In this document: positions 43,558 through 52,510 of the stretch, piece after piece
How the letters are laid out: each line of letters starts with the position of its first letter
How positions within the stretch are numbered: position 1 is the first letter of the stretch
Assembly (NCBI RefSeq): GCF_000160455.2
Contig: NZ_ACJX03000001.1
Coordinates: 1,994,001-2,058,000, forward strand
Origin: Acetomicrobium hydrogeniformans ATCC BAA-1850
GTDB lineage: Bacteria; Synergistota; Synergistia; Synergistales; Acetomicrobiaceae
Reading direction: 5' to 3'
DNA length: 64,000 bases
The notes under the pieces: model-generated
The model's input: only the letters and a program-made list of their open reading frames with translations
What the model was told of the DNA's origin: nothing
The model's database searches: none
Program-made: the position numbers and the translations under genes

Positions 43558-43756
43558 TTGAGCAATACCACTGAAGCCTTGAACATAAAAAAAAATTGAT
43601 TAAAGACAACAATTACGATGAAGCTCTGAGCGAGACAAAAAAGCTCTAATGCGCGATATCTTTCCCGGCTTGGCTTTAAAGTAGATGACCTACGAATACA
43701 ACTGTTTATATGAGAAGATATCGCGCCTATGCGACTTTAAGGATAATCAATCGGCT
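43558..43756 (+). pseudogene. Relic of the TPR-YrbL-type gene with internal deletion
   Basis: After AAGGAGG, a TTG start opens sequence like the N-terminus of the gene at 36153 (KKLIKDNNYDEALSETKKL, with a one-base shift). It then jumps at 43650 directly to the last 107 bp of that gene, where AAG has become TAG. Both ends remain and the middle is gone. The N-terminal part is clearly diverged while the C-terminal part is nearly identical. Confidence 0.85.
43650..43756 (+). repeat. 107-bp direct repeat, copy B
   Basis: It equals 37030-37136 except at three positions. It starts at the arm GCGCGATATC and ends four bases before the carB stop codon on the other strand. Confidence 0.92.
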
Positions 43757-43759
43757 ATA

Positions 43760-46700
43760 TTAAGTATGGTTTCTGCCCGTAAGGGATGAGCCTACGGCCT
43801 GAGCTGCTTCAAGCGTATGAAGACAAAGCACCCGGCATTCAATGGCCGCCCTTCTCATGGCATAGCCGTCCTTCAGTGTATCCGTTTGAAGGGAAGGTAT
43901 GTTTACAAAAACGTCGAACATTTTGGAACGAATGGCCGATATAAGCTCCGCCCCCTTGAGAACCTCTTTGGAGGGCAACCCCCATTTCTTTAGCGCCGCT
44001 GTCGTGCCAGGTGTAGCGTAAATTTCCCATCCCAGATTGTAAAATATAGAAGCTACAGGAGCCAGCAGAGATTTTTGGTCATCTCTGACGCTAAAAAGGA
44101 TGTTGCCCTTCTCCGGGATCTTCCATCCCGCGCCCTGCAGGGCTTCCCATAAAGCCTCGGCAAAGGTCTCCCCCACGCCTAAAGACTCTCCAGTGGACTG
44201 CATCTGCGGACCGAGCCTGCTGTCTGCTCCGGGAAGCTTTTCCGTGGAAAAGACGGGTACTTTTACTCCCATTGGCCCTTTATAATCCAAAATGCCAAGC
44301 CCGTAACCTGCGCCTTTAAGGCTTTCTCCCAAGGCGATGCCGACGGCCAGATCTATCATGGGAATTTCCGTCAACTTGCTGGCTATGGGAACGGTTCGGC
44401 TGGCCCGCGGGTTTGCCTCTATTACGTAAAGCTTGTCGTCGTGACGGACGAATTGTACGTTGAAAAGCCCCTTTACGTTTAATACTTCAGAAAGGCAAGA
44501 AACTATACGAAGCATTTCATCTTTTTCCCGTGGAGAAAGGGAAAAATCAGGAAAGAGTGCGATGGAGTCGCCGGAATGCACGCCTGCAGGATCCAGGTGC
44601 TCGAATATACCGGGGATCAGTACGTCTTTTCCGTCGCAAAGGGCATCGACTTCAAACTCCTTTCCCTGAAGAAAACGATCGATCAGGAGGGCGACACCGG
44701 GAGCATGGGAAAAGGCAAGAGAGGCAAGCTTTTTGAACTCCTCCATTTCGTAAACTACCTGCATATCGACTCCGCCTATGACGAAGCTGGGCCTTATCAT
44801 CACCGGAAAGCCCAACCTTTCGGCGATATCCACGGCCTCCTTCAAATTCCTTGCAGCCTCTCCCGGAGGATAGGGTATGTCAAGCTTGTGCAGTATATCG
44901 CAAAAACGTCCTCTATCCTCGGCCTCTACGATCGCCGATGCATTTGTGCCCAACATGCTAAAACCTTCTCCTGCCAAGGCAAGGCCCAATTTTAGCGACG
45001 TCTGCCCTCCAAAGGAGCAGAAAAACCCTTCGGCCCTTTCGCGCTTCAGAATGGCCTTAACGTCTTCGACGTGGAGGGGCTCGAAGTAAAGGGCGTCGGA
45101 AATGTCGTGATCGGTACTGACCGTCTCAGGGTTATTATTTGCCATTACGGCCCTAAAGCCCCTGTGCCTCAAGCTTTCAACGGCCTTTACGCAACAGTAA
45201 TCAAACTCAACCCCTTGGGCTATTCTTATTGGACCTGAGCCTAAAACGATGATTGATCGAGCATCATCGCAAGGAGCGACTAAAGGAGCGTCATCTTCGT
45301 AAACGCCATAGAAGTACCCGAATCGAGAGCCTTCTCCTCCTACCTTTTTGTGCTTTATCTCTATATTGTGGCTCTGACGCAAGCCCGATATCTCCTCTGC
45401 CGACATTTCGCAGATAATAGCGATATCTTCGTCGCCAAAACCCGCACGTTTGGCTTCTGTTAGCACATCTCGGGTAAGTCCGGTTTTTAACCCTTTTTCT
45501 ATCGAAACGATCTGTTGAAGTTGTGTTATAAAATAGGGATGTATGGCCGTAGCGTCCGAAATGTCATTTATGGCTTCACCGCGCCTTAAGAGCTCCAGGA
45601 TGGCTCCCATACGCCTGTGGGTTGGGAGTATGCAGTGCTGCCACAGCTCGTCTTTTGTGGCCTTTTTAAAGTATTTGTCGGTGAGGGGTGAGGATGCGTC
45701 CAACGAACGGAAGGCCTTAAGTAGTGCGTGCACAAAGGAGCTTCCTATTGCCATGACCTCGCCGGTGGACTTCATCTGCGTCCCAAGCCGAATATTGGCG
45801 GTGGGAAACTTTTCAAAGGGCCAGCGGGGGTGCTTAATTACGATATAATCAAGCTCGGGCTCCGACAAGGCGTTGCCCTTTTCCGTGATGGGGTTTGGAA
45901 GTTCCGCCAGGCCTTTGCCCAGGGCAATCTTTGTAGCTATCCTCGCTATGGGATATCCCGTGGCCTTGCTTGCCAGGGCGCTTGACCTGCTGGCGCGGGG
46001 ATTTACCTCTATGACGTAGTAGGAATTGCCCTCGGGCGAAAGGGCAAACTGCACGTTGCAGGCCCCGCGCACGTCCAAAGCCTTCGTAATTGCCAACCCG
46101 GCCGTGCGTAAAAGGTTCCACTCCTCTTTCGTAAGGGTTAGTACAGGCGAGACGACGATGCTGTCTCCCGTGTGAATCCCCATGGGGTCGACGTTTTCCA
46201 TCCCGCAGACGCACAAACAGTCGCCTCTAGCGTCCCTTATCACCTCAAGCTCTATCTCTCTCCACCCTAAAAGATAATTTTCTACCAATACCCTGTGGAC
46301 GGGAGAGGCCTGCAGGCCCTCTTTAATTCTTTCCTTTAATTCTTCCTCGTTCCAGGTTATGCCTCCGCCGGTGCCTCCTAAGGTAAAATCAGGCCTGACG
46401 ATCAGGGGAAATCTTTGGCTTTGGGAAAACTCCAGGGCTTCTTCCATCGAGGAAACGGCAACGCTTTTGGGGACGGGTTGGCCAATGCTTTTCATAAGGT
46501 TTCTGAAGGATTCCCTTCCCTCGGCAGCCTTTATGGCGGATATCGGAGTCCCAAGGATCCTGACGCCTGCTTTCTTCCATATGCCTTTTTCTTCACACTC
46601 CACACATAAATTAAGGGCGGTTTGCCCGCCCAATGTGGCTATAACACCTTTGGGGTGATGTTCTTCGACTATGGCCTCAACGGCTTCGGCCGTTAGGGGT

Positions 46701-46888
46701 TTTATGTAAACAATGTCTGCCATCGCCGTATCCGTTTGTATAGTAGCGGGATTGCTGTTGAGCAGTATCACGCGGTAACCTTCTTCGTGAAGTGCCTTGC
46801 AGGCCTGGCTTCCCGCATAGTCGAACTCCGCAGCCTGGCCTATCTTTATGGGCCCAGAACCCAGGACAAGTATGCTTTCAGAAGACAT
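43760..46888 (-). CDS. carB: Carbamoyl-phosphate synthase large subunit
   Basis: The 1042-residue protein has two homologous ATP-grasp halves, with the paired starts LVLGSGPIKIGQAAEFDYAG (residue 5) and VLGSGPIRIAQGVEFDYC (about 545). A C-terminal MGS-like allosteric domain contains FVNIPSL. It makes carbamoyl phosphate from bicarbonate, ATP and ammonia for arginine and pyrimidine synthesis; glutamine-derived ammonia needs CarA. No carA is found next to it on either side, so it is either encoded elsewhere or this enzyme uses free ammonia (inference). GAAAGGAG is near the ATG. Confidence 0.96.
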   Translation of the reverse strand: MSSESILVLGSGPIKIGQAAEFDYAGSQACKALHEEGYRVILLNSNPATIQTDTAMADIVYIKPLTAEAVEAIVEEHHPKGVIATLGGQTALNLCVECEEKGIWKKAGVRILGTPISAIKAAEGRESFRNLMKSIGQPVPKSVAVSSMEEALEFSQSQRFPLIVRPDFTLGGTGGGITWNEEELKERIKEGLQASPVHRVLVENYLLGWREIELEVIRDARGDCLCVCGMENVDPMGIHTGDSIVVSPVLTLTKEEWNLLRTAGLAITKALDVRGACNVQFALSPEGNSYYVIEVNPRASRSSALASKATGYPIARIATKIALGKGLAELPNPITEKGNALSEPELDYIVIKHPRWPFEKFPTANIRLGTQMKSTGEVMAIGSSFVHALLKAFRSLDASSPLTDKYFKKATKDELWQHCILPTHRRMGAILELLRRGEAINDISDATAIHPYFITQLQQIVSIEKGLKTGLTRDVLTEAKRAGFGDEDIAIICEMSAEEISGLRQSHNIEIKHKKVGGEGSRFGYFYGVYEDDAPLVAPCDDARSIIVLGSGPIRIAQGVEFDYCCVKAVESLRHRGFRAVMANNNPETVSTDHDISDALYFEPLHVEDVKAILKRERAEGFFCSFGGQTSLKLGLALAGEGFSMLGTNASAIVEAEDRGRFCDILHKLDIPYPPGEAARNLKEAVDIAERLGFPVMIRPSFVIGGVDMQVVYEMEEFKKLASLAFSHAPGVALLIDRFLQGKEFEVDALCDGKDVLIPGIFEHLDPAGVHSGDSIALFPDFSLSPREKDEMLRIVSCLSEVLNVKGLFNVQFVRHDDKLYVIEANPRASRTVPIASKLTEIPMIDLAVGIALGESLKGAGYGLGILDYKGPMGVKVPVFSTEKLPGADSRLGPQMQSTGESLGVGETFAEALWEALQGAGWKIPEKGNILFSVRDDQKSLLAPVASIFYNLGWEIYATPGTTAALKKWGLPSKEVLKGAELISAIRSKMFDVFVNIPSLQTDTLKDGYAMRRAAIECRVLCLHTLEAAQAVGSSLTGRNHT

Positions 46889-46967
46889 CTAGCTTTGCTC
46901 CTTTCCAAATCATCAACAGAAGTTCCGTTATATAGTATAATTTAATCTAAAGTTTAATTTTCAGATC

Positions 46968-46997
46968 ATTATAAAACCCCTCTCTTTCCTTTGTCAA
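46968..46997 (-). promoter_or_regulatory. Consensus promoter of carB
   Basis: TTGACA (46997-46992) and TATAAT (46973-46968) are separated by 18 bp on the minus strand, both perfect hexamers. The rest of the 46889-47222 gap holds no gene. No pyr attenuator hairpin was recognised. Confidence 0.8.
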
Positions 46998-47222
46998 CTT
47001 TGAGGGTCGGATCTTTAATCTTGAATTTTTCGTTTCCACCCTGATACGTCGATGTTATTTTGCGACGATATATCAGAAGCGTCAGGGTACTTTCAGAGCG
47101 GAAGTTCTGGAAATGATTCGATTATCGAATAGTTAGGGATAAATGCGAATGAATAAGGTGACCTGCCGTGAGTTTTGCGTTATATTAAATTATGTTACGA
47201 CAACAACAAGGCAGTGGATGAT

Positions 47223-47618
47223 ATGAAAGATACGATTACGGTCCATGAAGAAGAAAGGACATGGCTTGAAGCACTAGCTCAAAGCTGGGGCGTGAAACTG
47301 GTTTTTAGAGAATATCTTGGCGCCGATATGTTCGCGCGAGTCTCCATAACTTCCGACGGCGAAGCCTGGGTGGAGATGCTTCAAAGCTTCGATCCTGAAG
47401 ATTACTACAGCCGTTGGGGAAACCGCGACATCGCACCGGGCGAGCTTTTCAGGTTCCTCCTCCTTCATGAGATAGCTCATTTGAAGCTAGGACATGACAG
47501 AGAAAGTATCCCTAAGTACGTACGTACCAAGGAAGATTGGCAAAGGATCATTCGTGAGCGCGAGGCAAGAGCCGACCAGTGGGCAAAAAGACGCCTCAGA
47601 GATCCCTTGCCTAAATAA
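47223..47618 (+). CDS. Small HEXXH metalloprotease-like protein (ImmA/IrrE type)
   Basis: The 131-residue protein from ATG 47223 has LLLHEIAHLKLGH near residue 85 and the downstream EAxADxWA motif (REARADQWAKRRL), characteristic of ImmA/IrrE-like zinc peptidases. The open frame begins at TTG 47175 but no ribosome site supports it. IrrE-type proteins usually cleave a repressor, often an adjacent XRE protein. None is next to it, so its target is unknown. It is alone between carB (divergent) and the ABC operon. Confidence 0.78.
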   Translation: MKDTITVHEEERTWLEALAQSWGVKLVFREYLGADMFARVSITSDGEAWVEMLQSFDPEDYYSRWGNRDIAPGELFRFLLLHEIAHLKLGHDRESIPKYVRTKEDWQRIIREREARADQWAKRRLRDPLPK

Positions 47619-47623
47619 ATATT

Positions 47624-48652
47624 TTATAGATTAAGCACCTTAACTTCGTCCTTTGGAATGACAAGATCTACCGATGTATCGTAATTTAAACTGCAGTCCA
47701 GGCTGTTATTTAAGACGTCTACGTCTAGGATGCAATCTTTAGATCTAACCCGATAGCGCAGTATATTTCCCTTGAGAAAGACGCCGACGACCTTACCCTT
47801 AATTCGCCAGGAGCCATTATGGCCTTTTCCGTTTTCGCCATTCAAGGAAAGCTTGATCACCTCCGGCCTTATAGCTAAGCTCTTGCCGGAGAAAAGGGGT
47901 TCTCCCACGAGCCGTTCAAATTCCTCCCCCTTAATGACATTGAAGTTTCCTATGAACCTCGCCACAAACTCGCTTGCAGGCTGGCTGTATATCTCCAAAG
48001 GTTTGCCGGATTGCGCTACCCTGCCTTCGTTTATTACGAATATCCTGTCTGAAATCGTCAAAGCCTCTTCCTGGTCATGGGTGACGAAGATCATGGTCAT
48101 ACCGGACTTTTTCTGTATATTTTTAAGCTCCATCTGAAGCATCTTTCTTATCTTGGCGTCCAGTGCGTTGAAGGGCTCGTCAAGAAGCAGCACGTCAGGC
48201 TCCACGATCATTGACCTAGCGAGGGCTACCCTCTGTTGCTGGCCGCCGGAAAGCTCTCTTGGATAAGATTTTTCTTTGCCGGCCAACCCCACGAGGTTGA
48301 CCATATCCCTAACTCTTGCTGCAATATAGTTGCCTTTAAGGCCCTGCATTTTTAGCCCAAATGCTATGTTTTCGTAGACGGTCATGTTCGGAAAAAGGGC
48401 GTAGGACTGAAATACCATTCCCACTCCTCTCTTTCTTGGTGCAAGGTAGGTGATATCCCTGTCGTTTAAAAGTATGCGACCGCCATCGACCTCATTTAAC
48501 CCGGCGATGCAGCGAAGTAACGTGCTCTTTCCGCAGCCCGAAGGCCCCAGCAGTGTTACCAGCTCTCCTCTTTCGACGGCGAGGCTTATTTCATTCAATA
48601 CCACCGTACCATCGAACTTCTTTGTAACTTTATCTATAATGAGGTAACTCAT
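47624..48652 (-). CDS. ABC transporter ATPase (PotA/FbpC-like)
   Basis: The 342-residue protein has Walker A GPSGCGKST near 37, Q-loop, signature LSGGQQQRV near 133 and Walker B VLLLDEPFNALD near 154. A C-terminal TOBE-like domain spans about residues 240-342. It energises import together with the two permeases whose genes overlap it (23 bp with the previous gene). The class covers polyamine, ferric iron, 2-aminoethylphosphonate and related solutes. A relic of a close homologue is at 54.4 kb. Confidence 0.9.
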   Translation of the reverse strand: MSYLIIDKVTKKFDGTVVLNEISLAVERGELVTLLGPSGCGKSTLLRCIAGLNEVDGGRILLNDRDITYLAPRKRGVGMVFQSYALFPNMTVYENIAFGLKMQGLKGNYIAARVRDMVNLVGLAGKEKSYPRELSGGQQQRVALARSMIVEPDVLLLDEPFNALDAKIRKMLQMELKNIQKKSGMTMIFVTHDQEEALTISDRIFVINEGRVAQSGKPLEIYSQPASEFVARFIGNFNVIKGEEFERLVGEPLFSGKSLAIRPEVIKLSLNGENGKGHNGSWRIKGKVVGVFLKGNILRYRVRSKDCILDVDVLNNSLDCSLNYDTSVDLVIPKDEVKVLNL

Positions 48653-49466
48653 ATTTCTTCCCCCTTAAGTTATCAAAATTGCCGTTTTTAAAGTTTTGGC
48701 CCAGCTTTAACGCGATCCATGAAAGGCAGAAGACGAAAAGGTAGTAACTTATCACGACGGCACTGGACAAATGGCCGCTTTCTCTCATTCGCCTCATCAG
48801 GTATATCTGGACGGTTTCGTAGTATCCGCCTACCAAGAGGTTTGTCAAAACGAACTCGCCGAAAAGCACGGAGAAAGAAAGCAGGGCTGATACCATAATC
48901 CCGGGAAGTATGTTCGGCAGTACAACCTTAAAGAAGGCTTTAGGCTTGGAAGCACCCAAAAGCTCGGCCGCGCTGACGAGTTGAGGAAGGTCTACCGTCC
49001 TCATGCTGTTTCGCGTTCCTTGATATGTATAGGGAAGTATGACGACGAAGTAGGCTCCTATCAATAACCAGACTGTCCCGGAAATTGCCAAAGGTCCGGA
49101 GGAATAGACCTTGATTAGCCCTATGGCTCCAATCACTCCAGGTATGGCGTAGGGAAGCATGGCGAAAGCCTGAAGAAAACGCTCTAACTTTGGAAGATAA
49201 AGAGAGACGATGAAAAGCGATACCACCATCACGGCAATGTTTAAACCTACCGCGACGGAGCAGGCAAAAAGCGTTCGCCCCAAAGCCGCTACGAAACGTA
49301 CATCCTGGAAAAGCTTCACATACCAAGAGAGAGTCAACCCCTTGGGCAGGACAGTATCGTACCAGTCGGTGGCAATCGAATATAGGAAGGTTGCTATCAA
49401 AGGCATGAACAAATAAAGAAACATCAAGGTTATGGCGAAGCGATGAAGTGCCCTCTTTTCCTTCAC
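48630..49466 (-). CDS. ABC transporter permease (PotC-like)
   Basis: The 278-residue protein has six membrane helices and the EAA-type loop LVSAAELLGASKPKAFFKVVLPNILPG near 170-195 that docks to the ATPase. The GTG start overlaps the previous stop as GTGA. It forms the channel with the upstream permease. Confidence 0.88.
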   Translation of the reverse strand: MKEKRALHRFAITLMFLYLFMPLIATFLYSIATDWYDTVLPKGLTLSWYVKLFQDVRFVAALGRTLFACSVAVGLNIAVMVVSLFIVSLYLPKLERFLQAFAMLPYAIPGVIGAIGLIKVYSSGPLAISGTVWLLIGAYFVVILPYTYQGTRNSMRTVDLPQLVSAAELLGASKPKAFFKVVLPNILPGIMVSALLSFSVLFGEFVLTNLLVGGYYETVQIYLMRRMRESGHLSSAVVISYYLFVFCLSWIALKLGQNFKNGNFDNLRGKKYELPHYR

Positions 49467-50326
49467 TTTAAATCCCTCCTGATCCGCTTCATCATGTATT
49501 CGTTTGTAAGCATGGCCGCGATTAGGCTCAAGGCGAGAAGCATGGCCAGCGCGCTTGCAAGATGAGGGCGTGCGTACACATCTCCCGATATCAGCGCGCC
49601 AATCCTGACGGAAAGGAGGTTGTAATTGCTTCCGACCAAGGCGTAGGCCGTGGCATAGGCTCCCATGGCGTTGGCAAAGAGAATGCTAAAAGTTCCGACG
49701 AGCCCCGGCATAATGACGGGAAGGCCAACCTGAAGCCAGAACTGCATATCTGAAGCCCCAAGCAGATGTGCGGCCTCCCGCCACTGCTCTTTTATCTCAA
49801 AGTAGATCGGATAAAGCAAAAGTATGGCCAAGGGCAGCTGAAAATAAACGTAAACCAGGACCAAGCCACTCCAGCTGTAAAGGTTGAATTCTGAAAATAT
49901 ATCCAACCCCCATCTTTGGAATAAGATCGTAAAAAGACCGCTGTTGCCAAGCATGATTATGTAGGCAAAGGCAAGGGGGACACCTGCGAAATTTGCCGTG
50001 AGATTTACGTAAGTCAATACCGCCTCCTGGGATTTCGGCTTAAGGCGCGTTATGAAGTAAGCGACGAAGGCTGCCACGACTATTGCAATGAAACTTGAAA
50101 GAAGCGATATGAGCAGGCTGTTTTTGATGGCGACCAGATAGTATGGATTTTTTAAAGCGGTGATATATTGTCCCAAGGTCCAAACATTACCGTCGTCCGT
50201 CCTAAAGCTGTCAAGGAGCATCCCCATAATTGGCAGCAGCTCGAATCCGAAGATCATTACTGCCAATGGAAAAAGCGCGCCTGCAAGCCAGAGGTTTTTG
50301 CTGATATGCGCCCACTTCGCCCTCAC
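49463..50326 (-). CDS. ABC transporter permease (PotB-like)
   Basis: The 287-residue protein has six helices, with the EAA loop WREAAHLLGASDMQFWLQVGLPVIMPG near 180-205. The GTG start overlaps the AlkP-superfamily gene stop (GTGA), so translation is coupled. It is the second half of the membrane channel. Confidence 0.88.
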   Translation of the reverse strand: MRAKWAHISKNLWLAGALFPLAVMIFGFELLPIMGMLLDSFRTDDGNVWTLGQYITALKNPYYLVAIKNSLLISLLSSFIAIVVAAFVAYFITRLKPKSQEAVLTYVNLTANFAGVPLAFAYIIMLGNSGLFTILFQRWGLDIFSEFNLYSWSGLVLVYVYFQLPLAILLLYPIYFEIKEQWREAAHLLGASDMQFWLQVGLPVIMPGLVGTFSILFANAMGAYATAYALVGSNYNLLSVRIGALISGDVYARPHLASALAMLLALSLIAAMLTNEYMMKRIRRDLK

Positions 50327-51147
50327 GACAATCCCCCCGAGGATGCAGGCGATGTAATAGAGTTCATTGCCTCAGAGGGATTTATCTCAAGCAGCCTACA
50401 GATCAAGGGCGCTATCCCAAGCTGCGAAGGAGGTTCGTAGCATAGCGATGTGAATCGGTCGCCAACAAGAAACAGAGGCACGTCCCGCTCCTCGCTGCTT
50501 TCTCCTCCGTGGTTTCCGAAGTCGTCCATCCCGTGATCGGCCGTCACGATCACCTGATAGCCGTCGTCCAGCCACAGGGGGATGTACTTGCTTAAAAGCC
50601 CATCCATTTCTGACGTCTTTTTGGCATACTCTCTTGATGAACCTCCGTAGAGATGACCGAAGTAATCGAGCCCCATGGGATGTATCAGCAAAAAGTCGGG
50701 CTTATGCTTTCTTCGAAGTATTTCACCATCGACAAAGAGGTGAGAATCGGGATAGTCGTCCTCGAAGTAGAACCTCCCGAATTGAATTGGCATATCTTCC
50801 TTCTCCTGTTCGCGGTGAAGCGGCGGATCGAAGGGATAGCAGTTGTAAAGCTCGCTGATCCAGTAATAAGCAGCTGCTGCGTTGATGAGCCCTTTTTCCC
50901 TGGTCAGATGAAATAGGCTTTTTTGACTTGACCTTCCTTTAAATTCGTTAGAGGTCACGCCGCTTATATAAGGAGGAATCCCTGTAAGCAGCGTCTCGTA
51001 TAAGGGTTTGGAAAGGCTTGGCAGTTCAGCCTTTAGGGCAAATCTGGCTGCCAAGCCTTCCCTGGTCAAACGGACCATATAGCGCATTTCCTTAAAGGCC
51101 ACATCGCACCTGAGTCCGTCTATTATTACGAGAATTACCTTATTCAT
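50323..51147 (-). CDS. Alkaline-phosphatase-superfamily hydrolase (nucleotide pyrophosphatase/phosphodiesterase type)
   Basis: The 274-residue protein has the AlkP fold landmarks: IDGLRCD near residue 9 for one metal site, the nucleophile region LPSLSKPLYETLLTG near 44-58, and TADHGMDDFGNHGG near 205, which supplies Asp-His and His metal ligands. No signal peptide, so it acts in the cytoplasm. It lies inside an ABC importer operon, between the binding protein and permease genes. It could hydrolyse an imported phosphate mono- or diester or a phosphonate such as phosphonoacetate. Substrate inferred from context. Confidence 0.82.
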   Translation of the reverse strand: MNKVILVIIDGLRCDVAFKEMRYMVRLTREGLAARFALKAELPSLSKPLYETLLTGIPPYISGVTSNEFKGRSSQKSLFHLTREKGLINAAAAYYWISELYNCYPFDPPLHREQEKEDMPIQFGRFYFEDDYPDSHLFVDGEILRRKHKPDFLLIHPMGLDYFGHLYGGSSREYAKKTSEMDGLLSKYIPLWLDDGYQVIVTADHGMDDFGNHGGESSEERDVPLFLVGDRFTSLCYEPPSQLGIAPLICRLLEINPSEAMNSITSPASSGGLS

Positions 51148-51152
51148 GGCAG

Positions 51153-52238
51153 CTATCTAAGATACACCAACACTTGTTCCTGCCAGATTTGAGGCAGCAT
51201 CTTCGCCGTGTTTTCCCAAGCTTTGAAGTCCTTAATCGGCCTTGCATTTGCGTATTGTTCCATAGGAATCATCTTTTTCGCCACTTCCTCGGGAAGTTTT
51301 ACGCTGCTTCTTATCGGGCGTGCATAACCCTTTGCAAGGTTGATCTGCCCGGCATCGCTTAAGATGTATTCCCTGGTGAGCATGGCTGCATGAGGATGGG
51401 GGGCGTATTTGTTGATTATAGTTGCGTAACCGCTCACTACGCTTCCTTCTTCGGGGATGCTGACCTCAAACCGATCGGGGTCTATTTGGTCCCGATAACC
51501 CAAGGCGTTGAAATCCCACAGAAATCCCACGGGTATCTCTCCCTTTTCGAAATTGGCCGGCAATACGTCGGTTAGCAATAACCTTCCCTGTTTGGCAAGC
51601 GACGCAAAAAAGTCTATTGCAGGCTTAATGTTACTCTCGTCTCCGCCAAGAGCAATCGCTGTGGCAAGCACCGCCATCTGAGCCTGGGCGGCCTTAGTCA
51701 CATCCCCGATGGCGACTTTGTAATCTCCATTTTTAATGTCCTCGAAAGACCTGGGCAGATTTTTAACCTGGGACTTGTCTGTTATGACGGCCATAGTGCC
51801 AAGATATCCCACTATCCAGTGCCCTTCTTTGTCTTTGGCCCAATCTGGTATTTCCTCCCAGTAGGACGTCTTAAAGGGCTGTGTAACTTTCCGTTCGACT
51901 GCAACAGGCCCAAAGGCCATGCCCACGTCTCCTATGTCAGCTGTAGGGTTATTCTTTTCCGCCTCGAACTTGGCTATTTCCTCAGCGCTCGACATATCGG
52001 TGTCGATATGCTTCAGGCCGTATTTGACCTCCAGATCGCGCCATGTATCCTTCCAGTTAGCCCAAGCATCGGGCATGCCAACGCTTACGATCATGCCCTC
52101 CTGCCTTGCGCGCTCCTCTATTTCCTTCAGGCTAAGTTGCTGAGCATTTGAAGGTGTGGCAGGCATAACAAGAATGGCAAATATCATACAAACAATCATA
52201 CTTAGTAAAATCCTTCTTGCCCTAACTGCTTTTTTCAC
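51153..52238 (-). CDS. ABC transporter extracellular solute-binding protein (type II, PotD/FbpA-like)
   Basis: The 361-residue protein starts at GTG 52238, spaced from GGGGAGGTAG; the open frame extends to 52325 without support. A signal peptide of about 32 residues (VKKAVRARRILLSM...SNA) precedes QQLSLKEIEERARQEGM. The mature part shows the ferric/polyamine/AEP binding-protein pattern. The binding pocket (DMSSAEEIAKFEAEKNNPTADIGDV region) cannot assign a ligand. It is the first gene of the five-gene operon. Confidence 0.87.
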   Translation of the reverse strand: MKKAVRARRILLSMIVCMIFAILVMPATPSNAQQLSLKEIEERARQEGMIVSVGMPDAWANWKDTWRDLEVKYGLKHIDTDMSSAEEIAKFEAEKNNPTADIGDVGMAFGPVAVERKVTQPFKTSYWEEIPDWAKDKEGHWIVGYLGTMAVITDKSQVKNLPRSFEDIKNGDYKVAIGDVTKAAQAQMAVLATAIALGGDESNIKPAIDFFASLAKQGRLLLTDVLPANFEKGEIPVGFLWDFNALGYRDQIDPDRFEVSIPEEGSVVSGYATIINKYAPHPHAAMLTREYILSDAGQINLAKGYARPIRSSVKLPEEVAKKMIPMEQYANARPIKDFKAWENTAKMLPQIWQEQVLVYLR

Positions 52239-52449
52239 CGAACCTACCTCCCCTGAAACCAAATTTGTGTTGCCAAAATAAGTATAAGATGCGCATGTTA
52301 CGGTACTGTTTGTATTTGGTAACAAGGATGTAACTGTTTATCTTCGCAACGGCTGGTCTATGAATGCAAAGAATACTTTTAACATAAAGTATGGAATGCA
52401 GCTTGAAGCGATTGTTGAAAGCATGTAATACTCCTCTATGATCGCCATA

Positions 52450-52458
52450 TGCTATAAT
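52450..52458 (+). promoter_or_regulatory. Extended -10 promoter of the repeat-protein gene
   Basis: TGC followed by TATAAT (52453-52458) is an extended -10 element; no good -35 box is seen. The 5' leader would be about 45 nt. Confidence 0.55.
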
Positions 52459-52510
52459 ATTTATATATTCATATGTCAATACAATATATTAAAAAAAGGG
52501 GGGATATCAT

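Noticed and set aside
46889-47222. pyr-type attenuator or riboswitch before carB
   Set aside because: A consensus promoter is clear but no paired terminator/antiterminator was found.
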